64,000 nt of DNA from Polaribacter tangerinus (GTDB taxonomy: Bacteria; Bacteroidota; Bacteroidia; Flavobacteriales; Flavobacteriaceae), in assembly GCF_038024095.1 (NCBI RefSeq), contig NZ_CP150668.1, positions 682,001 through 746,000 of the forward strand, read 5' to 3'. The notes beneath the pieces are model-generated. The model saw only the letters and a list, made by a program, of their open reading frames with translations, was not told the DNA's origin and ran no database searches. The position numbers were made by a program, and so were the translations under genes. Within the stretch, counting starts at the first letter, position 1; each line of letters opens with the position of its first letter. Of the stretch, positions 1 to 6,760 are shown piece after piece.

Positions 1-111
1 AAAAAAGCCTTAGATAAAAAATTCATTCCTATTTCTTTAGGCGAAAGTAGGCTAAGAACAGAAACTGCTGGTTTAGTTGCTGTCAATTTGGTGTCTTTTG
101 TAAATGAATAA
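1..111 (+). CDS. rsmE: RsmE C-terminal end (16S rRNA m3U1498 methyltransferase), 5' part outside window
   Basis: The window opens inside a reading frame of 36 codons ending in TAA at 109-111. It carries the RsmE signature GESRLRTETAG, which belongs to the SPOUT-fold knot that binds S-adenosylmethionine. RsmE methylates N3 of U1498 in 16S rRNA. Only the C-terminus is visible, so the rest of the gene cannot be judged. The same 111 nt recurs at 1870-1980 with a single difference (position 26, T here and C there; Ile versus Thr). Which copy belongs to the intact gene is inferred only from this one being open from the window edge. Confidence 0.85.
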   Translation, partial: KKALDKKFIPISLGESRLRTETAGLVAVNLVSFVNE

Positions 112-802
112 ATCATCATTTATTCCTGCACAACCAGTAACACAAACTAATTTACCAAAACACTAAAAAATCTATTGTTAAAAAAGTAATTTCTTTAACT
201 AGCCATTTAAGACCTCTTTAGTTATTAATTATTTATTACTATTGGAATTTATCTTGAGCGAATACTAAAAGCATAAATGATATTTAGGATGAAGGAATTT
301 TATTTTTAGAGTTAAAAATTCTTTAACTGATTTCAATGCTAACAAAAAATAAACTATCGGTTTTCCTGTAAGATTAAAATATTTTTTTTTACACAAAGAA
401 GAACTTCGAAATTCGGATAAATCAAATTTAAATTTAAACTCTTTAATTAACAGTTATTCAGTAAATACAGTCTTTCAAAAAAGTGTCAAAATATTAAAAT
501 TTGATACTTTAAAATTTGTTTTATGGTAGAAAAAATTTTTTAACCCTTTTTTCTTATTCAACTAAGGTTTATAAAAACTTAACATTTCAAAATTATATAA
601 AACTACTCTAAAAAGTAATCTGAAATTTTTAAAAAAAAGTCCAAAATTTCTAAAACACCAAAACACTTTAATTTCCAAACACCTAAAATCTAGCAAGTTA
701 AAAAACAAATGAGTCCAGAATTCTTCAAAACAAGAAATTCTGGACTCCCAAAATTTATTTTCTAACTAAATTTAAACCATACAAACTCTAAACCCAATTA
801 TT
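112..802. other. 691-nt AT-rich stretch with no recognisable gene
   Basis: No open frame of convincing length and no RNA gene is visible. The stretch has many A/T homopolymers. The only clear structure is the palindrome at 711-747, plus a weaker half-site GTCCAAAATTT beginning at 639. It looks like decayed accessory DNA between the rsmE end and the lipoprotein gene. Confidence 0.6.
711..747. repeat. Palindrome copy 1 (GAGTCCAGAATTC-type)
   Basis: Left arm 711-725 (GAGTCCAGAATTCTT) pairs with right arm 732-747 around a short loop, with one unpaired base. A second copy with the same arm sequence lies at 3174-3211. No good T-tract follows this copy, so a simple terminator role is doubtful. It ends 55 nt before the start codon at 803; the second copy ends 52 nt before the start codon at 3264. 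Confidence 0.7.
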
Positions 803-1392
803 ATGAAAAAACAAATAATTAAAATTTGCTTAATTTTTATAACAACTTTATTTTTAAGTTGTTCAGAAAATGACAATTTAATAACAACAGTTACAGAAGC
901 TAAACTACCACCAATAACCCAAACAGGAGAAGACACTTTTGGTTGCCTTATTAATGGCACTGTTTTTATACCAAAAGATAAAACAGGCTATACACCTCCT
1001 GGTGGTGGAACACCAAAAGGAATAGAAATTTTAGGTGATAACTCTGTTTTTGTAATACAGGCAAGAAATTATATTAACACTGCTATATATATATATATAT
1101 ATATATTCCAGAAAATTTACCAGAACAAAAAACATATGTTTTTGATGAAAGCCCTGGAGTAAGTTATGGATTAAACTCTCCAGATTACGCTCATATATTT
1201 TGTATCATAAATAATAAAAAATATTTGAGTTTTGAGGATTCTGGTTTAATAGATTTTACAAAAGCAAATTTTGATAACAAAATCTACGCAGGCATTTTTA
1301 ATGTAAAATTAAGAAATCAAGATAACCCTGAAGAATTTATTGAAATTAAGGATGGTAGATTTGATATTAACCTTATTACCATAGATAATTAA
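803..1392 (+). pseudogene. Predicted lipoprotein (DUF6252-like), frameshifted at a TA repeat; possibly phase-variable
   Basis: The first frame starts at ATG 803 with a lipoprotein signal peptide ending LFLSC (Cys20), so the product should be anchored in a membrane. After about 95 codons the frame enters (TA)11 at 1084-1105 and then runs to a stop at 1162 through sequence with no protein-like character. In the other frame, coding resumes immediately after the repeat (IPENLPEQKTYVFDE...) and runs to TAA at 1390-1392. Removing one TA unit restores a single protein of about 195 residues. The family, with an N-terminal GCLINGTVF-like segment, resembles small secreted Flavobacteriia lipoproteins of unknown function; the assignment is tentative. 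The break could be a real off phase, a dead gene or a sequencing error. Confidence 0.65.
1084..1105 (+). repeat. (TA)11 dinucleotide repeat inside the lipoprotein gene
   Basis: Eleven uninterrupted TA units lie within coding sequence and encode alternating Ile-Tyr. With 11 units the downstream frame is lost. With 10 units, or 13, it is open to 1392. Slipped-strand mispairing at such a tract would switch the full-length product on and off. Confidence 0.85.
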
Positions 1393-1495
1393 ACAAATTA
1401 GTTGCTACCAACAACTGCTCATAATAATTAAATACCACAAAAACCATTTTACTCGTGCTGAAATTTTTTCAGTATCTAATTTAACACACAAAATT

Positions 1496-1615
1496 ATGAA
1501 AAAGATTACATTATGTATGCTTTTAATGTTACTTTCATTACGAGTAAAAGCACAGTTAACTAATAGAAATTTTACAGACGAGGTAGATTACACCCATTAT
1601 TTGCCAAAATTCTGA
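1496..1615 (+). pseudogene. Truncated 39-codon ORF with signal peptide, fused to the rsmE fragment
   Basis: The frame begins ATG at 1496 with a clear export signal (MKKITLC..., hydrophobic core, then VKAQ as a probable signal peptidase I site). It stops at TGA 1613-1615 after 39 residues. From about 1580 the DNA also reads as rsmE in another frame (ITPIICQNSER from 1587). The start of a secreted-protein gene therefore appears joined to the middle of an rsmE copy, and the mature part has been lost. I cannot name the parent gene. Confidence 0.5.
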
Positions 1616-1980
1616 ACGCAGAGTTGTAAAATTAGAACGTTTTGAAAAGATTATACAATCTGCCATGAAACAATCTTTAAAATTTACCTTACCTAAACTG
1701 AATAATCCCATAAAATTTAATGATTTTATTAAAAAAAGATTTTGATGGACAAATTTGTATTGCTCATTGCGAAGACCATCAAAAAAATCATTTAAAATCT
1801 GTCATAAAACCTTTAGAAAAAACAACTGTTTTAATTGGGCCAGAGGGCGATTTTTCTGTTGATGAAATAAAAAAAGCCTTAGATAAAAAATTCACTCCTA
1901 TTTCTTTAGGCGAAAGTAGGCTAAGAACAGAAACTGCTGGTTTAGTTGCTGTCAATTTGGTGTCTTTTGTAAATGAATAA
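1587..1980 (+). pseudogene. Headless, frameshifted second copy of the rsmE 3' region
   Basis: From 1587 one frame reads ITPIICQNSERRVVKLERF, the conserved RsmE segment before the knot. It continues to 1730, where a run of seven A (1731-1737) shifts the frame. The rest, with LIGPEGDFS and GESRLRTETAG, then follows to TAA at 1978-1980. Six A instead of seven would restore the frame. About half of a normal RsmE (roughly 230 residues) is missing at the 5' end, so this copy is not functional as the methyltransferase. The 86-codon open frame at 1720-1980 is the tail of this pseudogene. Confidence 0.85.
1870..1980 (+). repeat. 111-nt direct repeat of positions 1-111
   Basis: This stretch matches 1-111 at 110 of 111 positions. 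The two copies diverge immediately after the shared TAAAT at the stop codon. The repeat is longer on the 5' side than the window shows. The two ends bracket about 1.76 kb of accessory sequence. Confidence 0.9.
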
Positions 1981-2005
1981 ATTACTATATTTATAAAAAA
2001 TTAGT

Positions 2006-3151
2006 TTGCAAGTAAAAGAAATTTTTAATCTCTTCCTATTAATAAGTGCCTTACATGGGTTTCTGTTTTATTTTGTTATTCTTTTTTCAAGAAATAAAAA
2101 AGACAAAAGTATTGTATTTATAAATTTACTTGTTTTGGTAATGTCCTTAAACAACGCCCAATCATGGATTTTTTCTAGAAACTTTTTTACAAGCTTCTCT
2201 TTTTCTGATTATTTACATTTTCCTTGGCATTTTTTAATTGCACCACTTTATTACAGCTTTTTTATTTATTACATAGATATTAAAAAGAAAAGTATCAATT
2301 TACTTAAAGTATTTGTACCGTTATTTATTATAATGATTCTAATAAGGATTGTTTTTGTATACTTTTACAGAAATCAAATTAGTGGAGACCATACCGAATT
2401 GTTTATAAAATACAATTCCATAGAAGAAATTTTTAGCTTGTTGGTTTCTTTAGGTGTGTATGGATATTCATTTCATATTTTATCTAAAAAAGAAAAATTA
2501 TTTACCAAAATTTTGGCTTTCGATAATTTAAAATGGATTTATACCTTCTTTAAAATTGGTTTGCTAACCTATATTGTTTGGATTGTTGCACTTTCTATAA
2601 CTATAACTTTAGATTTTAAAGAAATTGTTTACACATATTTTCCATTAAGAGTATTAACCACCATTTTAATTTATTGGCTGGGTTACCAAGCTATTGTGCA
2701 ATTGCGTCTTTTAAAAGAAAGAAAAAAATTAAGAAAACAGCTAAATTTTAGTACAATTTCAAAAACGGAAAAAGACTTTGAAAACGAAAAAGATGCACAT
2801 AAAAAAATATTATTTGATAATATTGAAATAACCCTACAAGAAAAAAAACTATTTACAGCACCTAAATTAAATGCAGAGTTTTTAGCCACTGAACTAGACA
2901 TAAGTGTTCATAAACTATCTAGTACCATAAAACTATTTTCAGAAAAAAACTTTAACGATTATATAAACGATTTTAGAATTTCACTTGCTAAAGAATTGCT
3001 AATTCATAAAGACTATAAAAACTACACAATTACTTCTATCGGTTTAGAATCTGGTTTTAATTCTAAATCTACTTTTTATGCTACTTTTAAAAAACACACA
3101 GGTTTTACACCAAGTCAATATCAAAAGAAGTTTTTAACTTTAGAAGAGTAA
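2006..3151 (+). CDS. Membrane-bound AraC-family transcriptional regulator
   Basis: The 381-residue product has about seven hydrophobic helices in residues 1-235, a short linker, and a C-terminal AraC-type double helix-turn-helix from about 285 to 375, ending GFNSKSTFYATFKKHTGFTPSQY, written here as two parts of one conserved region (FNSKSTFYATFKKHTG and FTPSQY). It should sense a signal at the membrane and bind DNA from the cytoplasmic side. The start is TTG at 2006; no ATG occurs until well inside the first membrane helices. It begins 25 nt after the rsmE pseudogene and is followed by tandem and inverted GTCCAGAATTT motifs that could be its own binding sites. The ligand is unknown. Confidence 0.85.
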   Translation: MQVKEIFNLFLLISALHGFLFYFVILFSRNKKDKSIVFINLLVLVMSLNNAQSWIFSRNFFTSFSFSDYLHFPWHFLIAPLYYSFFIYYIDIKKKSINLLKVFVPLFIIMILIRIVFVYFYRNQISGDHTELFIKYNSIEEIFSLLVSLGVYGYSFHILSKKEKLFTKILAFDNLKWIYTFFKIGLLTYIVWIVALSITITLDFKEIVYTYFPLRVLTTILIYWLGYQAIVQLRLLKERKKLRKQLNFSTISKTEKDFENEKDAHKKILFDNIEITLQEKKLFTAPKLNAEFLATELDISVHKLSSTIKLFSEKNFNDYINDFRISLAKELLIHKDYKNYTITSIGLESGFNSKSTFYATFKKHTGFTPSQYQKKFLTLEE

Positions 3152-3154
3152 AGT

Positions 3155-3188
3155 TGTCCAGAATTTTAAAAATGAGTCCAGAATTTCT
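3155..3188 (+). promoter_or_regulatory. Tandem GTCCAGAATTT sites, 20 nt apart
   Basis: GTCCAGAATTT occurs at 3156-3166 and again at 3176-3186, on the same strand and exactly 20 nt (about two helical turns) apart. This is the arrangement expected for an AraC-family dimer. A third, inverted copy lies in the right arm of the palindrome ending at 3211. The operator role is inferred from spacing and from the adjacent AraC gene only. Confidence 0.4.
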
Positions 3189-3219
3189 AAAAACTTAGAA
3201 ATTCTGGACTCTTGTTTTT
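3174..3219 (+). terminator. Palindrome copy 2 with T-tract, after the AraC gene
   Basis: A perfect 17-bp stem (3174-3190 with 3195-3211) closes a 4-nt AAAC loop and is followed by CTTGTTTTTT-like sequence. This is a good Rho-independent terminator for the AraC gene, whose stop is 23 nt upstream. It shares its arm sequence with the palindrome at 711-747. Confidence 0.65.
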
Positions 3220-3263
3220 TATTTGATGACTAATTTGGTTGAAAATTAAAATCAATCTTAATT

Positions 3264-3791
3264 GTGAAAAAATGTATTCTTCTATTAGCTTTAATTATAG
3301 GTGGTTATTGTTATTCTCAAACACCACAAAAAGATAGTTTAGACTCTTATGAACTCAAATTAAATGCTGGATATTTAATTGCTGGGTATCCAGAATTAAT
3401 TTTTGAAAAGACGTTAACGTCAGAAACATCTATAGGAATTTCATTAGCATTTGCAGTTGCAGATAACATTAATGACCAAGAAAACAGATTATTTGATTTT
3501 AGTGTAATTCCTTATTATAGAGTGTATTTTGGAGACAAACCTAATGCTGACTTTTTTATAGAAACTAATGCAGCAATTTATTCTCAGAAAAAAAGAGAAG
3601 GAAGTTTTTTAAAAAATGAAAAAGAAGGAGGTACAGGTTTTGGTTTAGGCTTTAATGTGGGCAAAAAATATAGAACAAAAAATGGCTGGATTGGAGAATT
3701 TTCTTTCGGACTAAGTAGAACCCTCATAAACGCAGACAAAGTAGATTTAATTTATCCTCGAGCAGGAATTATAATTGGTAAAGCCTTTTAA
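3264..3791 (+). CDS. Small exported protein, predicted outer-membrane beta-barrel
   Basis: The 175-residue product starts at GTG 3264 with a signal peptide (MKKCILLLALIIGGYCYSQ). The rest alternates short amphipathic strands and turns (LNAGYLIAGYPELIFEKTL, FDFSVIPYYRVYFG, GEFSFGLSRTL), a pattern typical of eight-stranded outer-membrane barrels (DUF3575-like). It ends in a hydrophobic strand with a C-terminal Phe, as expected for insertion by the BAM complex. It lies next to the membrane AraC regulator, which may control it. The specific function is unknown. Confidence 0.7.
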   Translation: MKKCILLLALIIGGYCYSQTPQKDSLDSYELKLNAGYLIAGYPELIFEKTLTSETSIGISLAFAVADNINDQENRLFDFSVIPYYRVYFGDKPNADFFIETNAAIYSQKKREGSFLKNEKEGGTGFGLGFNVGKKYRTKNGWIGEFSFGLSRTLINADKVDLIYPRAGIIIGKAF

Positions 3792-4109
3792 AATGAAAAA
3801 AAGTTAATTGTCATTTTATTGTTGATAAATTTTAATCTAATTTCTAAAAAAAAAACAACTTAAACTAAAATCGATTTCATTCGCTATAGGTGGTTTTTAA
3901 CCAACTTATAAAAAGTATTGGACAAGCATCTGTAAATGGAACTAAATAATATTTGAAAAAGAGAGTAAAATTGTTAAAAACGTTATTAAAATTTTAATGG
4001 CGTTTTTTTTATTAGAAATTGTAAATTACTATCTTGCTTTTAAATGTAAAAATGTTAGTTTTAGTAATTTCGGTTTTTATTAGAAATTAAATTTGGAGCT
4101 ACTTAATTT
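3792..4109. other. 318-nt gene-free stretch, probably decayed coding sequence
   Basis: No intact gene is present. Short in-frame fragments such as SFAIGGF are interrupted by stops and may be remnants of a duplicated barrel gene; this is speculation. A terminator lies at 3976-4008. The stretch ends directly before the conserved DUF4159 gene. Confidence 0.5.
3976..4008 (+). terminator. Rho-independent terminator
   Basis: An AT-rich stem pairs 3976-3991 (AAAAACGTTATTAAAA) with 3992-4007 and allows two G-T pairs. It is followed by a run of T. It closes the accessory region before the gene at 4110. Confidence 0.65.
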
Positions 4110-4751
4110 ATGAAGCAAAAATTCTTTTTACTATTTAGTTTTGTATTTTTAAATATAGCTGCACAAGATGTTGCCATTTTAAAATATAATGGAGGTGGAG
4201 ACTGGTATAGCAACCCAACGGCAATACCTAATTTAGTAGCATTTGCAAATATAAATATTAAAACAAATATTTCTAAAAACCCGAAAACAGTAACAGTTTC
4301 GAGTGATGATATTTTTAATTTTCCCCTTATTTTTATGACTGGTCACGGAAACGTATTTTTTAGTGACGATGAGGCAGAAAATCTCAGAAACTATCTAATA
4401 TCAGGTGGCTTTTTACATATATCAGATAATTATGGATTAGATAAATTTATACGAAGAGAACTAAAAAAAGTGTTTCCAGAATTAGAATTTATTGAAACAC
4501 CAAGTAATCATCCTATTTACAATCAAACATATAAATTCCCAAACGGGATTCCTAAAATTCATGAGCATAATAAAAAAAATGCACAAGGATTTGGCATTTT
4601 TTATGAAGGAAGATTGGTTGTTTTTTATGATTATGAAACCGATTTAAGCGATGGCTGGGAAGATGAAATTATACATAACAACCCGAAAAACATCAGAGAA
4701 AAAGCGTTAAAAATGGGAGCTAATATTATTGAATATGCTTTTAAAAACTAA
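4110..4751 (+). CDS. DUF4159 domain protein, exported
   Basis: The 213-residue product has an N-terminal signal peptide (residues 1-18, ending IAAQ). The rest is a DUF4159 domain, recognisable from FMTGHGNVFFSDDEAENLRN and the following GGFLHISDNYG segment. The domain resembles glutamine-amidotransferase-like folds that may bind a ligand in the periplasm; no reaction is known. It lies 8 nt upstream of the BASS transporter gene and probably shares its transcript. In related genomes this family commonly follows rsmE (from memory), which suggests that 112-4109 is an insertion between two old neighbours. Confidence 0.8.
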   Translation: MKQKFFLLFSFVFLNIAAQDVAILKYNGGGDWYSNPTAIPNLVAFANINIKTNISKNPKTVTVSSDDIFNFPLIFMTGHGNVFFSDDEAENLRNYLISGGFLHISDNYGLDKFIRRELKKVFPELEFIETPSNHPIYNQTYKFPNGIPKIHEHNKKNAQGFGIFYEGRLVVFYDYETDLSDGWEDEIIHNNPKNIREKALKMGANIIEYAFKN

Positions 4752-4759
4752 CTAATTAG

Positions 4760-5689
4760 ATGACGGATAAAATTGATATAGATGCCATAAAAATAAATTT
4801 TGATGAAGGTGGTTTATGGGTACTAAATATTGCAGTAGCCGTAATTATGTTTGGGGTTGCATTAGGAATAAAAATTGATGATTTTAAACGCTTATTTAAA
4901 ACTCCAAAAATAGTATTTGTAGGTGTTTTATCGCAGTTTATCTTGTTACCTGCCGGAACTTTTTTAGCTATTTTAATTATTGAACCACACCCGAGTTTTG
5001 CTTTAGGAATGATAATGATAGCCGCTTGCCCGGGAGGTAATGTTTCTAACTTTTTTAGTAAAATGGCTGGTGGAAATGCCGCTTTATCTGTAAGTTTAAC
5101 AGCATTGGCAACGCTATTATGTGTTTTTATGACTCCTTTTAATCTGCATTTTTGGGGTAGTCTTTACCAACCAACAAATGCCATTTTAAAAACAGTAGCA
5201 TTAAACTGGATTCAGTTATTAAAAATTGTAGTTTTAATTTTAGGAATTCCACTTTTTTGCGGAATGTACATAAAGCATAATTACAGCAAAATAGCCTCTA
5301 AAATAGAAAAAATTCTAAAGCCACTCTCTATGATGGTTTTTGTTAGTTTAATTATCATTGCTTTTTCCCAAAATTTAAGTGTATTTACAAACTACATCCA
5401 TCATGTTGCTCTATTGGTTATTGCACACAATATTTTTGCTTTTATTTTAGGGTTTTACACCGCAAAATCTTTTGGGCTAACTATAAAAGATACCAAAACT
5501 ATTGCTATGGAAACGGGTATTCAAAATGGTGGCTTAGGTTTATTACTAATATTTGGTTTTTTTGATGGTTTAGGTGGCATGGCATTATTAGCCGCTTTTT
5601 GGGGTGTTTGGGATATTTTATCCGGAATTATTTTAGCCGCATATTGGGGCAGAAAACCAATACTAAAAGGTAATATTAAAAGTATTTAA
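4760..5689 (+). CDS. Bile acid:sodium symporter (BASS) family transporter
   Basis: The 309-residue product has nine to ten hydrophobic helices and the BASS crossover motif CPGGNVSNFFSKMAGGNAAL around residues 94-113. A second characteristic segment, ETGIQNGGLG, lies near residue 252. The family couples sodium entry to uptake of organic anions; the substrate here cannot be told. The stop codon directly abuts the ATG of the next gene (5690), so the two are translationally coupled. Confidence 0.85.
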   Translation: MTDKIDIDAIKINFDEGGLWVLNIAVAVIMFGVALGIKIDDFKRLFKTPKIVFVGVLSQFILLPAGTFLAILIIEPHPSFALGMIMIAACPGGNVSNFFSKMAGGNAALSVSLTALATLLCVFMTPFNLHFWGSLYQPTNAILKTVALNWIQLLKIVVLILGIPLFCGMYIKHNYSKIASKIEKILKPLSMMVFVSLIIIAFSQNLSVFTNYIHHVALLVIAHNIFAFILGFYTAKSFGLTIKDTKTIAMETGIQNGGLGLLLIFGFFDGLGGMALLAAFWGVWDILSGIILAAYWGRKPILKGNIKSI

Positions 5690-6745
5690 ATGTTACAAAA
5701 AATTTGGTTTCGTGTTGTTTGGTGCTATATAAAAATAGGACTCTTTTTTTACAGCAAAAAAATAACTGTTAATGGGCATGAAAATATTCCGAAAAAAGGA
5801 GCCGTTTTATTTGCCGTAAATCATCCAAACGGGCTTATAGACCCACTATTTGTAACAACCACTAATTGCAGACAAAATCATTTTTTAGTAAGGGCGGCAT
5901 CGTTTAAAAATAAGTTTATAAAGAAAATTCTAGAATCACTATATCTAATGCCAATTTACAGAATTAGAGATGGTATTAAGCAATTGGCCAATAACCAAGA
6001 AATATTTAATAAATGTCATCACATACTTAACAAAGGTGAAACTCTAATGATTTTTCCAGAGGGAAGTCATAATAGAAAAAGAACTGTTAGACCTTTAAGT
6101 AAAGGATTTACAAGAATTATATTTGGCGCATTAGAAAAAAACAATAATTTAGATATTCAAGTAATACCTGTTGGTATTACCTACCAACACCCTTCGAGTT
6201 TTCCAACAAAAGTGAGTATTAACTATGGTAAACCCATTGCAACTAGAAATATATATGTAAACAATAGCCCTGCAAAAGCTATAAATATTTTAAAAAATAA
6301 TGTAAGTAATCAATTGAAACAGTTATCTGTTCATATACCAGATGATGAAAACTATCAGTCTGTTTTAAACAAATTAACTTCAGCTCAAGTAGATTTTACA
6401 GAGGTATCTTTAGTGAATGAAATGATCAAAAACAATCAATTTCCTGCTGAAAAAACAGCTAAAAGAAATAATATAAAATCACTTAAATTTATAATTTTAA
6501 TAAATAGTTTACTCCCCTATTTACTTTGGAAAAAAATAGCCACTAAAATTGATGAAATTGAATTTATAGATACTTTTCGTTTTAGCATTTTACTTTTTAC
6601 CTGTAGCATTTTCTATGGACTTCAAGCATATGTAATTTACCTTTTTTGGGGTTTAGAAATAGGCATTTTTTATTTTACTGTTAGTGCTTTTTTAATTTTT
6701 ATATATGTAAAATTAGCACCAACTAATGCAAAGTTTTTAGACTAA
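5690..6745 (+). CDS. PlsC-like glycerolipid acyltransferase
   Basis: The 351-residue product carries acyltransferase block I as NHPNGLIDPL (His45, Asp51) and block III as FPEGSHNRKR near residue 125. The His-Asp spacing is five residues rather than the canonical four. Two hydrophobic helices lie in the last 70 residues. It should acylate glycerol-3-phosphate or lysophosphatidate at the inner membrane. No gap separates it from the upstream BASS gene. It converges with the GH3 gene, whose stop is at 6761. Confidence 0.8.
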   Translation: MLQKIWFRVVWCYIKIGLFFYSKKITVNGHENIPKKGAVLFAVNHPNGLIDPLFVTTTNCRQNHFLVRAASFKNKFIKKILESLYLMPIYRIRDGIKQLANNQEIFNKCHHILNKGETLMIFPEGSHNRKRTVRPLSKGFTRIIFGALEKNNNLDIQVIPVGITYQHPSSFPTKVSINYGKPIATRNIYVNNSPAKAINILKNNVSNQLKQLSVHIPDDENYQSVLNKLTSAQVDFTEVSLVNEMIKNNQFPAEKTAKRNNIKSLKFIILINSLLPYLLWKKIATKIDEIEFIDTFRFSILLFTCSIFYGLQAYVIYLFWGLEIGIFYFTVSAFLIFIYVKLAPTNAKFLD

Positions 6746-6760
6746 AGTAAATGTTCGTAA

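Noticed and set aside
711..747. Insertion sequence or integron end
   Set aside because: There is a palindrome but no transposase, integrase or target duplication around it.
1720..1980. 86-codon open frame as an independent gene
   Set aside because: It is the tail of a frameshifted rsmE copy whose front half reads in another frame from 1587.
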